NCBI GenBank assembly: GCA_025350745.1
Contig: JANXXG010000233.1
Span: 1 to 5,874, forward strand
Direction of reading: 5' to 3'
DNA from: Chloroflexota bacterium
GTDB taxonomy: Bacteria > Chloroflexota > Limnocylindria > P2-11E
DNA: 5,874 nucleotides
Shown here: one piece after another, positions 1 through 5,010 of the stretch
Position numbering within the stretch: position 1 is the first letter of the stretch
Layout: every line of letters begins with the position of its first letter
The notes under the pieces: generated by a model
The model's input: the letters and a program-made list of their open reading frames with translations, nothing else
Told to the model about the DNA's origin: nothing
Databases searched by the model: none
Position numbers and translations under genes: made by a program

Positions 1-136
1 GCACGATGTCACGCTCGGGCATGAGCGAGTACGAAAGGGCCAGCAACAGCGGGAACGCGACCACGAGCGCGACGACCGTCAGCACCAGGTAGGAGACGAT
101 GCGGCCAGGGCGCGCCGGGCGTCTGCGGAGCGCGAT
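1..136 (-). CDS. ABC sugar transporter permease, MalG/UgpE type (N-terminus only)
   Basis: This is the N-terminal 45 or so codons of the second inner-membrane permease of a CUT1-family carbohydrate ABC importer; the rest lies beyond the window edge. Read leftwards, the frame gives a short basic stretch (LRRRPARPGR) and then a first transmembrane helix (IVSYLVLTVVALVVAFPLLL) ending in SYSLMPERDIV. This is the usual MalG-type N-terminus: basic cytoplasmic tail, helix, then S.-.S-L-.P. It follows the MalF-type gene by a few bases on the same strand, the standard order for these heterodimeric permeases. The start is unresolved: no ATG, GTG or TTG lies in frame between the last upstream stop and the helix. 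The end given is an ATC codon at 134-136, chosen only because it precedes the basic tail. The first in-frame GTG (83-85) falls inside the helix. Membership of the family is fairly sure; the start is not. Confidence 0.72.
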   Translation of the reverse strand, partial: MALRRRPARPGRIVSYLVLTVVALVVAFPLLLALSYSLMPERDIV

Positions 137-140
137 CGCG

Positions 141-1028
141 TTACTGATAGTGCACCCGCCGCTCGACGACCCGGAACTGGACCACGGTCAGCGTCAGCAC
201 CAGCAGGAACAGGATCACCGCCTCCGCGCTCGCGTAGCCGAACTGGAAGTTCTGGAAGGCGTCGAGGTAGATGCTGTAGACGAGCGCGCGCGTCGCATCG
301 ACCGGACCGCCACGCGTCAGGAGATGGATCTGCGTGAAGGCCTGCAGCACGCCGATCGTGTCGACCACGAGCAGGAAGAAGAGGGATGGCGACACCATCG
401 GCACGGTGATGCGGGTGAAGAGCCGAGCACCATGCGCCCCGTCGAGATGCGCCGCCTCGTAGATCTCCTCTGGCACACCCTGCAATCCGGCGAGCAGCAC
501 GATGATGTTCGTGCCGAGCGTCAGCCAGATCGTCGTAATGGACACCGCGATGATCGCGGTGTTCGGCTGAATGAGCCATTGCGGTCCGACGATGCCGATG
601 AGGGAGAGCACGAAGTTCAACAGACCGAGGCTCGGGTTGAACAGCAGCAGCCAGATGATGGAGCCCACGGACGCCGAGATGGCGATCGTGCTCGACATCA
701 GCGTCCGGAAGACATTGATACCGCGCAGTCTCTGATTCAGGAGCACCGCGAGCACGAGCCCAAGGGCGATGCCGACCGGGACGGTATAGAGGACGAAGAG
801 CGCCGTCGCGAGCAGGCCCGAGTGGAAGATCGGTGACGCCAGGAGATCGGTGTACTGGTCGAGGCCGGCGAACGTCGAGATCGCGCCGCTCTGGCGGGTG
901 TAGAAGAAGCTGAGGTAGATGGTGCGGCCGAGCGGGATGAAGACGAAGGCCGTGAATAGGACCAGTGACGGCACGAGGTACGCCACGCCGATCCCGAAGC
1001 CACGCGCGTCGCGGGCGGTCCAACGCAT
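141..1028 (-). CDS. ABC sugar transporter permease, MalF/UgpA type
   Basis: This 295-residue inner-membrane permease belongs to the CUT1 (sugar or glycerol-3-phosphate type) ABC importers and should pair with the MalG-type permease that follows it. About six hydrophobic segments are visible, near residues 13-35, 72-97, 110-130, 157-182, 213-233 and 268-287. The cytoplasmic EAA loop, which docks on the ATPase, is clear: E191-A192-A193, G197 and P210 in the context EIYEAAHLDGAHGARLF. The segment TRGGPVDAT near 238 and the C-terminal RRVHYQ are also typical of MalF/UgpA proteins. The length matches the family (about 290-310). The ATG at 1026-1028 gives a normal short basic N-terminus; the frame stays open far upstream, but that part is antisense to the chromate-transporter gene and is not protein-like. 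No strong ribosome site is seen. The substrate cannot be told from the permease. No binding protein or ATPase gene lies in the window. Confidence 0.93.
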   Translation of the reverse strand: MRWTARDARGFGIGVAYLVPSLVLFTAFVFIPLGRTIYLSFFYTRQSGAISTFAGLDQYTDLLASPIFHSGLLATALFVLYTVPVGIALGLVLAVLLNQRLRGINVFRTLMSSTIAISASVGSIIWLLLFNPSLGLLNFVLSLIGIVGPQWLIQPNTAIIAVSITTIWLTLGTNIIVLLAGLQGVPEEIYEAAHLDGAHGARLFTRITVPMVSPSLFFLLVVDTIGVLQAFTQIHLLTRGGPVDATRALVYSIYLDAFQNFQFGYASAEAVILFLLVLTLTVVQFRVVERRVHYQ

Positions 1029-1091
1029 CACGTCCGCGGCATCGTACAGGCGTTGGTCCGTAGCATTCGGAACGTGGCACCTCGGCCGTCG

Positions 1092-1655
1092 ATGCGCGAG
1101 CTGGCCAGGGCGTGGTTCGACGTCTCGACCCAGTCCTTCGGCGGTGGGACCAGCACGCTGTTCATGATCCGGCGCGTCCTGGTCGACCGATGGGGCTGGA
1201 TCACGCCACGCGAATTCACGGAGAGCTGGGCGCTCTGCCAGCTGAGCCCGGGCATCCACCTCGTCGCCCTCGCTGGTCTGCTGGGACGGCAGATCGCGGG
1301 CCCACGCGGCGTGCTCGTGTCGGTCATCGGGCTGATGGTCCCCGCGGCGATCATCACGGCGATCCTCACCGCGGGATTCGGCCAGGTCGCACAACACCCC
1401 CTCACGCTCGCGGCGCTCGCGGGAATAGCGCCCATCTCGGGGGGCATGGCGATCGGCCTCGCGCTCACCACCGCCGGCGCCGTGATGCAACGCGGTCGGC
1501 TGGCGATCGTCGACGCGGCCGTGGTCGGCACCGCGTTCATCTTCCTGACAGCGAGCTCGCAGCTGACGATCGCAGTGATCCTCGCCGCCGGCATCTTCGG
1601 CGCGCTGTTCCTCGGACGAGAGCGGCCCACCTCGAGCGACGCGCCGGTGAGCTGA
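1092..1655 (+). CDS. Chromate transporter (CHR family), first half-protein
   Basis: This 187-residue membrane protein is one half of a split (short-chain) ChrA-type transporter, a family known for chromate efflux. The CHR-domain N-terminal signature is present: F-G-G-G at residues 16-19, an RR-V-x8-GWI block at 27-37, and QLSPGIHLVALAGLLG at 50-65, which matches the family's conserved 'LPGP...A...G' region. Hydrophobic segments follow at about 72-98, 103-130, 137-153 and 157-174. The ATG at 1092 places FGGG about 15 residues from the N-terminus, as in short-chain homologues. TTG at 1053 and GTG at 1074 are in-frame alternatives, and none has a convincing ribosome site. It is divergent from the ABC permease gene with only about 60 bases between starts. 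Its stop shares one base with the next gene's ATG, so the two halves are probably made together. Chromate as the real substrate is a family inference; no chrB-like regulator is present here. Confidence 0.88.
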   Translation: MRELARAWFDVSTQSFGGGTSTLFMIRRVLVDRWGWITPREFTESWALCQLSPGIHLVALAGLLGRQIAGPRGVLVSVIGLMVPAAIITAILTAGFGQVAQHPLTLAALAGIAPISGGMAIGLALTTAGAVMQRGRLAIVDAAVVGTAFIFLTASSQLTIAVILAAGIFGALFLGRERPTSSDAPVS

Positions 1656-2164
1656 TGCCCGAGCAGCTCGAGCTCTTCTTCATCTTCCTGCGGTCCTCGG
1701 CGCTCGCGGTCGGCGGGCTCGCCTCGCTTCCGCTGCTCCGCGCCGACCTCGTGCCCCAGTACGTCAACGATGCCGCCATCGTGCAGGCCCTCGCGATCGG
1801 CAGGCTCGGTCCCGGGCCGAACGGCCTCTACATCGTGAGCCTCGGCTACTTCGTGGCGGGGTGGACGGGCGCGCTGTACGCGCTGGTCGGCGCGAGCCTC
1901 GCCCCTCTCGCGATCCTGCCCGCCACGTCGCTCGCGCGGCGCTGGCTTTTATCGCGCTGGTTCGGGGGACTCGTGCGCGGGGTCGCCCTCGGCACGGGCG
2001 GACTGCTGCTCGCGACAGGGGTGTCGATCGTGAACGCCGGCGGCACTCAGTTGTGGCAGCTCGCTCTCGTCGTCATGACCGTGGTCCTGACCGTGAACGG
2101 CCGGCTGCACCCGGCGATCTCGATCGCGATCGGGGGCGCCGTGGGGCTGGCGCTCGGCCGCTAG
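1655..2164 (+). CDS. Chromate transporter (CHR family), second half-protein
   Basis: This 169-residue membrane protein is the partner half of the split ChrA-type transporter. The family's core motif is clear at residues 52-74: GPGPNGLYIVSLGYFVAG followed by WTGAL. The N-terminal signature is altered: where the first half has FGGG, this protein has AVGGLASLPLL (18-28), keeping the double glycine and the proline. Hydrophobic segments lie at about 57-90, 108-127, 132-148 and 152-168. The start ATG overlaps the preceding stop (TGATG), with GGTGAG at 1646-1651 as a close-set ribosome site, so translational coupling is likely. Paired short CHR proteins are known to work as heterodimers with opposite membrane orientation (the Bacillus YwrA/YwrB type); that this pair does so is inference. 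No T-rich terminator is visible after the stop. Confidence 0.88.
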   Translation: MPEQLELFFIFLRSSALAVGGLASLPLLRADLVPQYVNDAAIVQALAIGRLGPGPNGLYIVSLGYFVAGWTGALYALVGASLAPLAILPATSLARRWLLSRWFGGLVRGVALGTGGLLLATGVSIVNAGGTQLWQLALVVMTVVLTVNGRLHPAISIAIGGAVGLALGR

Positions 2165-2209
2165 GTGAAGTTCCTGGTGGTTTCTGGCACTCGCTCGGGC
2201 CGGCGGGGA

Positions 2210-2431
2210 TCAGTACGCGGCTGACTCCAGCGTCGCGAGGTGCGCCGCCTGCCCGGCGGCGGCAGAGACCGGTCCGGCATCGCAGGGTCGCCATTGGTGC
2301 TGCTCTTGGGCATCAAGGGAGGCGTCCGGGCAATACGCCAAGCCGCTCCCGACAGGGTGGACCTGGCCGATATCGGCCGTGCCCCATTGGTGGTCGGCGC
2401 GGATACAGACAAAGGAGACGAGGTCGGCCAT
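2210..2431 (-). CDS. Small Cys/His-rich protein of unknown function
   Basis: I do not recognise this 73-residue reading frame, but it looks coding. Its third codon positions are mostly G or C (about 58 of 73), its second positions are mixed, and its amino-acid composition is balanced, unlike the Arg/Pro/Ser-rich shadow frames around it. Cysteines lie at 9, 34 and 50 and histidines at 14, 25, 45 and 64. The pairs C9-x4-H14 and H45-x4-C50 form a mirror image, and the tripeptide HQW occurs twice (14-16 and 45-47), both times encoded by CACCAATGG. This suggests a metal-binding miniprotein, but that is inference. No signal peptide or membrane helix is visible. The start ATG (2429-2431) has no evident ribosome site. 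It is divergent from the cold-shock gene, with 97 bases between starts, enough for back-to-back promoters. It fills the gap between chrA and the cold-shock gene, which would otherwise be a 364-base empty stretch. It could still be a chance frame. Confidence 0.48.
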   Translation of the reverse strand: MADLVSFVCIRADHQWGTADIGQVHPVGSGLAYCPDASLDAQEQHQWRPCDAGPVSAAAGQAAHLATLESAAY

Positions 2432-2518
2432 GAGGGATACCGAAGCATTGCCCGTGCCCGGCCCAACGGCCCCGCCCAGACCGGACTATGGTTGCGTTAC
2501 ACGCGTCCCAAGAAGAAC

Positions 2519-2522
2519 GGAG
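2519..2522 (+). promoter_or_regulatory. Ribosome binding site of the cold-shock gene
   Basis: GGAG lies six bases before the GTG at 2529. It favours that GTG over the in-frame ATG at 2430, which would add 33 residues. A second purine-rich site, AAAGGAG at 2411-2417, lies 12 bases before the 2430 ATG, so the choice is not fully closed. Confidence 0.6.
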
Positions 2523-2528
2523 TCGAAA

Positions 2529-2729
2529 GTGAACGGCACAGTCAAGACCCTCACCGATCGCGGGTACGGATTCATCGCGCAGGCAGACGGGACCGACCTC
2601 TTCTTCCACCGCTCGCAGGTGGCAGGCGGCGGCTTCGACCGACTGGTCGTCGGCCAGGCGGTCACCTACGAGAAGGGCGTCAGCTCTCGCAACAACAAGG
2701 AAGAGGCGCAGAACGTCACACCGGCCTAA
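2529..2729 (+). CDS. Cold-shock-domain (CspA-like) RNA-binding protein
   Basis: This 66-residue single-domain protein has the five-strand OB-fold layout of CspA-family nucleic-acid chaperones, which bind single-stranded RNA or DNA in the cytoplasm. The RNP1 motif is R11-G-Y-G-F-I16 (usual form KGFGFI) and the RNP2 motif is L24-F-F-H27 (usual form VFVH). The later strands follow as VGQAVTYEKG at 41-50 and EEAQNV at 58-63. The length is typical (65-70). It departs from the common form at the start: the usual VKWFN is VKTLT here, so the conserved surface tryptophan is missing and the first loop is short. The GTG start is chosen for its GGAG site six bases upstream. The in-frame extension from ATG 2430 is Pro-rich and uses several AGA/AGG codons rare in this window, so it is probably untranslated leader. 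The gene is monocistronic, closed by the hairpin at 2761-2785. Confidence 0.9.
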   Translation: MNGTVKTLTDRGYGFIAQADGTDLFFHRSQVAGGGFDRLVVGQAVTYEKGVSSRNNKEEAQNVTPA

Positions 2730-2760
2730 CGGCCGCGGCTAACGACGCACATTCCACGCG

Positions 2761-2785
2761 GATCCCGGGTGATGAGCCCGGGATC
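2761..2785 (+). terminator. Rho-independent-like terminator after the cold-shock gene
   Basis: GATCCCGGG at 2761-2769 and CCCGGGATC at 2777-2785 form a perfect 9-base-pair stem around a 7-base loop. A moderately T-rich stretch (TTCGTTGT, 2786-2793) follows; it is not a clean T-run, so termination may be partial. It lies 31 bases after the cold-shock stop and directly before the promoter of the next operon, a sensible place for a transcription boundary. Confidence 0.68.
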
Positions 2786-2790
2786 TTCGT

Positions 2791-2817
2791 TGTCGAGAAT
2801 GGAAGGCGCTGCTCGTC
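2791..2817 (+). promoter_or_regulatory. Candidate ECF42 sigma-factor promoter (autoregulation)
   Basis: TGTCGA at 2791-2796 and CGTC at 2814-2817 are separated by 17 bases. From memory, ECF42 sigma factors recognise TGTCGA at -35 and CG(A/T)C at -10 upstream of DGPF-protein genes; both halves match. The site lies upstream of a DGPF-domain gene and its neighbouring ECF42-type sigma gene. Transcription would begin near 2824, giving a leader of about 50 bases. The match is seen in the sequence; its function is inference. Confidence 0.62.
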
Positions 2818-2831
2818 GTACTGACGAAAGA

Positions 2832-2857
2832 GGCGCCGATCGCCCATTGACGGCGCC
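2832..2857 (+). repeat. Inverted repeat in the leader of the DGPF gene
   Basis: GGCGCCG at 2832-2838 and CGGCGCC at 2851-2857 can pair as a 7-base stem around a 12-base loop. It falls between the predicted transcription start and the ribosome site, ending two bases before the GGGAGG at 2860. It could be an RNA hairpin affecting translation or a protein-binding palindrome. In GC-rich DNA a chance repeat of this size is also possible. Confidence 0.3.
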
Positions 2858-2859
2858 AC

Positions 2860-2866
2860 GGGAGGT
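2860..2866 (+). promoter_or_regulatory. Ribosome binding site of the DGPF/YCII gene
   Basis: GGGAGGT is a near-ideal ribosome site. It lies six bases before the GTG at 2873, which fixes that GTG as the start rather than the ATG codons at 2882 or 2888. Confidence 0.82.
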
Positions 2867-2872
2867 ACCCGC

Positions 2873-3238
2873 GTGAAGTACATGCTCATGTTCATCAGCG
2901 ACGACTCCGACTGGGATCCGAGCAAGCCCGAGACCCAGGAGGCCTACAAGCGCGTGGGTGAGTGGTTCGAGCAGCACTCGAAGAGCGGCAAGATCACCGG
3001 CGGGGAGGAGCTCAAGAGCACGACCACCGCCACGACTGTCCGCCAGCGCAACGGCAAGATCAGCGTCACCGACGGTCCGTTCAGCGAGTCCAAGGAGTCG
3101 ATCGGCGGGTACGCACTGGTCGACGTCAAGGATCTGGACGAGGCGATCGCGATGGCGAAGACCTGGCCGGTGCTCAGCACGATCGAGATCCGGCCGCTCG
3201 TGACCCACGACGCCCCGTCGGCGCGTCTGGAGCCGTGA
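2873..3238 (+). CDS. DGPF/YCII-domain protein, partner of the ECF42 sigma factor
   Basis: This 121-residue soluble protein belongs to the YCII-related (DGPF) family, small ferredoxin-like-fold proteins. The N-terminal strand MKYMLMFISDD and the signature D67-G-P-F70 followed by SESKE (71-75) are diagnostic. The block IGGYALVDVKDLDEAIAMA (77-95) and the strand IEIRPLV (104-110) complete the fold. The family's biochemical role is unclear. Members are the usual genomic partners and regulatory targets of ECF42 sigma factors, and such a sigma gene follows about 60 bases downstream on the same strand. The start is GTG with a strong ribosome site. The candidate ECF42 promoter lies about 56 bases upstream, so the gene is probably the first of a self-regulated operon. 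Family assignment is strong; a role in stress sensing would be inference. Confidence 0.94.
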   Translation: MKYMLMFISDDSDWDPSKPETQEAYKRVGEWFEQHSKSGKITGGEELKSTTTATTVRQRNGKISVTDGPFSESKESIGGYALVDVKDLDEAIAMAKTWPVLSTIEIRPLVTHDAPSARLEP

Positions 3239-3298
3239 TCTCGAACAACGAGGGCGACGAGCGAAGCAGGAAAGCGAACGCGTGACCGCTGAGACCGA

Positions 3299-4486
3299 CT
3301 GACGGAGGCGCTCGACCGCGTCTTCCGCGAGGAGCACGGGCGGCTGACCGCCGCCCTGGTCCGCTCGCTCGGCGATTGGGATCTGGCCGAGGAGCTGGTG
3401 CAGGACGCGCTCGTCGCGGCGCTCGAGCACTGGCCCCGGGAGGGCATCCCGGACAACCCCGGTGCCTGGCTCATGACGACCGCGCGGCGGAAAGGAATCG
3501 ACCGGCTGCGCCGCGAGGCCCGATACCGCGACAAGCTCGCGCAGCTTCAGGAGGAGCCGATGCAGAGGTCGCCCGCTGGAGGTGACGAGCGGCTCGAGCT
3601 GATCTTCGCCTGCTGCCACCCAGCGCTCCCACGGGAATCGCAGGTCGCGCTGACCCTGCGCAGCGTGCTCGGTATGACGACGGCCCAGATCGCCCGCGCC
3701 TTCGTCACGCCGGAGGCGACCATCGCGCAACGGCTCGTGCGAGCGAAACGAAAGATCGCGGACTCGGGGATCCCCATGCGCGTCCCCGACCAGAGCGAGC
3801 TGCCGGACCGCCTCGCAGAGATCCTCGCGGTGCTCTATCTCCTGTTCAACGAGGGATACGTCGCGAGCGCGTCCCCGGAACGACGGGGCCTCGCGGAGGA
3901 CGCGCGGTGGCTCGCCGAGCTCGTGGTGCGCCTCATGCCGGACGAGCCCGAGGCGATCGGGCTGCAGGCGCTGATGGCGCTGCAGCTCGCGCGAGCCGCG
4001 GCTCGCTTCACGTCGGACGGCAGGCTCGTGCTGCTCCAGGACCAGGACCGCTCGAGATGGGATCGCCAGGCGATCGCCGGTGGCCTCGCGCTCCTGGAGC
4101 GCGCCGCGAGGATGCGGCGATCGGGGCCATATCAGGTGCAGGCAGCCATCGCGGCCTGTCACGCTGAGGCGACCTCGTGGGAGGTGACCGACTGGACCCA
4201 GATCCTGATGCTCTACGAAGGGCTCGTCCGGATGACAGGCTCCGCCGTGGTGCGCTTGAATCGTGCGATCGCGCTGTCACATGTGGCCGGACCGGCACGC
4301 GCGCTCGCGGACGTCGATGCGCTGTCCGACGAGCTCGACCGCTACCACCTGCTCCACGCGACGCGCGCCGCCCTCCTGCGCGATCTCGGCCGTCCGGATG
4401 AGGCCAGGGAGGCCGATCGACGGGCCCTCGGACTCACGGAGAATCCGGCCGAGCGCGCCCTCCTCATGGAACGGATCGGGCGGTGA
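3299..4486 (+). CDS. ECF42-type RNA polymerase sigma factor with long C-terminal extension
   Basis: This cytoplasmic sigma factor should direct RNA polymerase to a small regulon, probably including its own operon. Counting from the CTG at 3299 gives 395 residues, near the family's usual 400. Sigma region 2 spans about 5-75, with DLAEELVQDALVAALEHWP (28-46) and NPGAWLMTTAR followed by DRLRRE (53-73). Region 4 spans about 113-155, with a helix-turn-helix around TTAQIARAFVTPEATIAQRL. Between them lies LIFACCHPAL (101-110), characteristic of this group. The extension (about 170-395) carries LYLLFNEGY (179-187), the DUF6596 hallmark, then Ala/Leu-rich helices resembling TPR repeats (VVRLNRAIALSHV, 317-329). 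No anti-sigma gene is adjacent; in this group the extension is thought to control activity. The start is abnormal: no ATG, GTG or TTG lies in frame before the GTG at 3398, which would remove half of region 2. Either CTG 3299 is used or a base is missing from a frame starting at GTG 3282. Confidence 0.9.
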   Translation: MTEALDRVFREEHGRLTAALVRSLGDWDLAEELVQDALVAALEHWPREGIPDNPGAWLMTTARRKGIDRLRREARYRDKLAQLQEEPMQRSPAGGDERLELIFACCHPALPRESQVALTLRSVLGMTTAQIARAFVTPEATIAQRLVRAKRKIADSGIPMRVPDQSELPDRLAEILAVLYLLFNEGYVASASPERRGLAEDARWLAELVVRLMPDEPEAIGLQALMALQLARAAARFTSDGRLVLLQDQDRSRWDRQAIAGGLALLERAARMRRSGPYQVQAAIAACHAEATSWEVTDWTQILMLYEGLVRMTGSAVVRLNRAIALSHVAGPARALADVDALSDELDRYHLLHATRAALLRDLGRPDEAREADRRALGLTENPAERALLMERIGR

Positions 4487-4923
4487 CCCGGGCCTGCATC
4501 TTCTGCCGCGTTCTGTCCGGCGAGCTGCCCGGCAACATCGTGCACCGCGATGACCGGGTGATGGCGTTCCTCGATGTGAGCCCGCTCGTGCTGGGCCACG
4601 TGCTCGTCGTCCCGATCGCGCATGCCGACAGCCTCGATGACCTGCCGCCCGCGCTCGTCGGCCCGCTGTTCGAGGTCGTCCGGCGGATGTCCATCGCGAT
4701 ACAGCAAGGGCTCGACGCGGGCGGCTCGTTCGTCGCGATCAATACCCGGATCAGCCAGACGGTGCCGCACGTCCATATCCACGTCGTTCCGCGGAACGAG
4801 GGCGACGGCTTGTTCAGCCCGCGCCCGATCTGGAAGCGCCGCTCCTACGCCGACGAGGCGGAGGCCGCGGAATACGCCCGAAAGCTGAGGACCGCCTACG
4901 CGGACGTCGCCGCCGGCCGGTAG
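4483..4923 (+). CDS. HIT-family (histidine triad) nucleotide hydrolase/transferase
   Basis: This 146-residue cytoplasmic protein belongs to the HIT superfamily, which hydrolyses or transfers nucleotide phosphoramidates and dinucleoside polyphosphates through a covalent nucleotidyl-histidine. The triad is H96-V-H98-I-H100 followed by VVPR; the middle histidine, H98, should be catalytic. The N-terminal zinc site has C5-I-F-C8, with H47 and H96 as the likely other ligands. SGELPGNIVHRDD (12-24) and AFLDVSPLVLGHVLVVP (28-44) match HIT proteins of the CIFC class. The length is typical (110-150). The GTG start overlaps the sigma-factor stop by four bases (GTGA) and there is no separate promoter space, so translation is probably coupled. 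The exact substrate cannot be assigned from sequence. No transcription terminator with a T-run is seen after the stop. Confidence 0.95.
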   Translation: MTRACIFCRVLSGELPGNIVHRDDRVMAFLDVSPLVLGHVLVVPIAHADSLDDLPPALVGPLFEVVRRMSIAIQQGLDAGGSFVAINTRISQTVPHVHIHVVPRNEGDGLFSPRPIWKRRSYADEAEAAEYARKLRTAYADVAAGR

Positions 4924-4965
4924 CGGGCCGGTGTCAGCCGCCCATTTCACAGGGTCTTTACGCCC

Positions 4966-4997
4966 GGGTCCCCCATTCGCGCAACCACAGGGGGCCC
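4966..4997 (+). repeat. GC-rich hairpin between the HIT and DUF1800 genes
   Basis: GGG-T-CCCCC at 4966-4974 can pair with GGGGG-CCC at 4990-4997 as an 8-base-pair stem with one bulged T and a 15-base loop. No T-run follows, so a standard terminator is doubtful; it could weakly end the operon or lie in the DUF1800 leader. The rest of the 87-base gap shows nothing else clear. Confidence 0.3.
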
Positions 4998-5010
4998 TGA
5001 TGCGATAGCA

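Noticed and set aside
1029..1490. Upstream in-frame extension of the MalF-type permease on the minus strand (about 154 residues)
   Set aside because: It is antisense to chrA and highly charged; the permease homology and a normal N-terminus begin at ATG 1028.
2243..2261. 7-base-pair GC hairpin after the second chrA gene, considered as a terminator
   Set aside because: No T-run follows, it is about 80 bases past the stop, and it lies inside the likely small minus-strand gene.
2291..2392. Direct repeat of CCATTGGTG at 2291 and 2384 as a regulatory repeat
   Set aside because: Both copies encode the HQW tripeptides of the minus-strand frame in the same phase, so a coding explanation is preferred; it is kept as part of that finding.
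2487..2492. TATGGT as a -10 box for the cold-shock gene
   Set aside because: No acceptable -35 element at 16-18 bases upstream; the match is too weak to annotate.
2799..2876. 26-codon frame from ATG 2799 ending over the GTG start of the DGPF gene
   Set aside because: No ribosome site, no recognisable product, and it covers the predicted -10 box and leader; chance is the simpler reading.
2726..4162. Long open frame on the minus strand opposite the DGPF and sigma genes (478 codons)
   Set aside because: Its translation is Arg/Glu/His-rich low-complexity sequence with no family signature, and it lies antisense to two clearly recognised genes; it follows from high GC.
3398..4486. Sigma factor starting at GTG 3398
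   Set aside because: This start would remove about half of sigma region 2, whose homology clearly continues upstream to about 3302.
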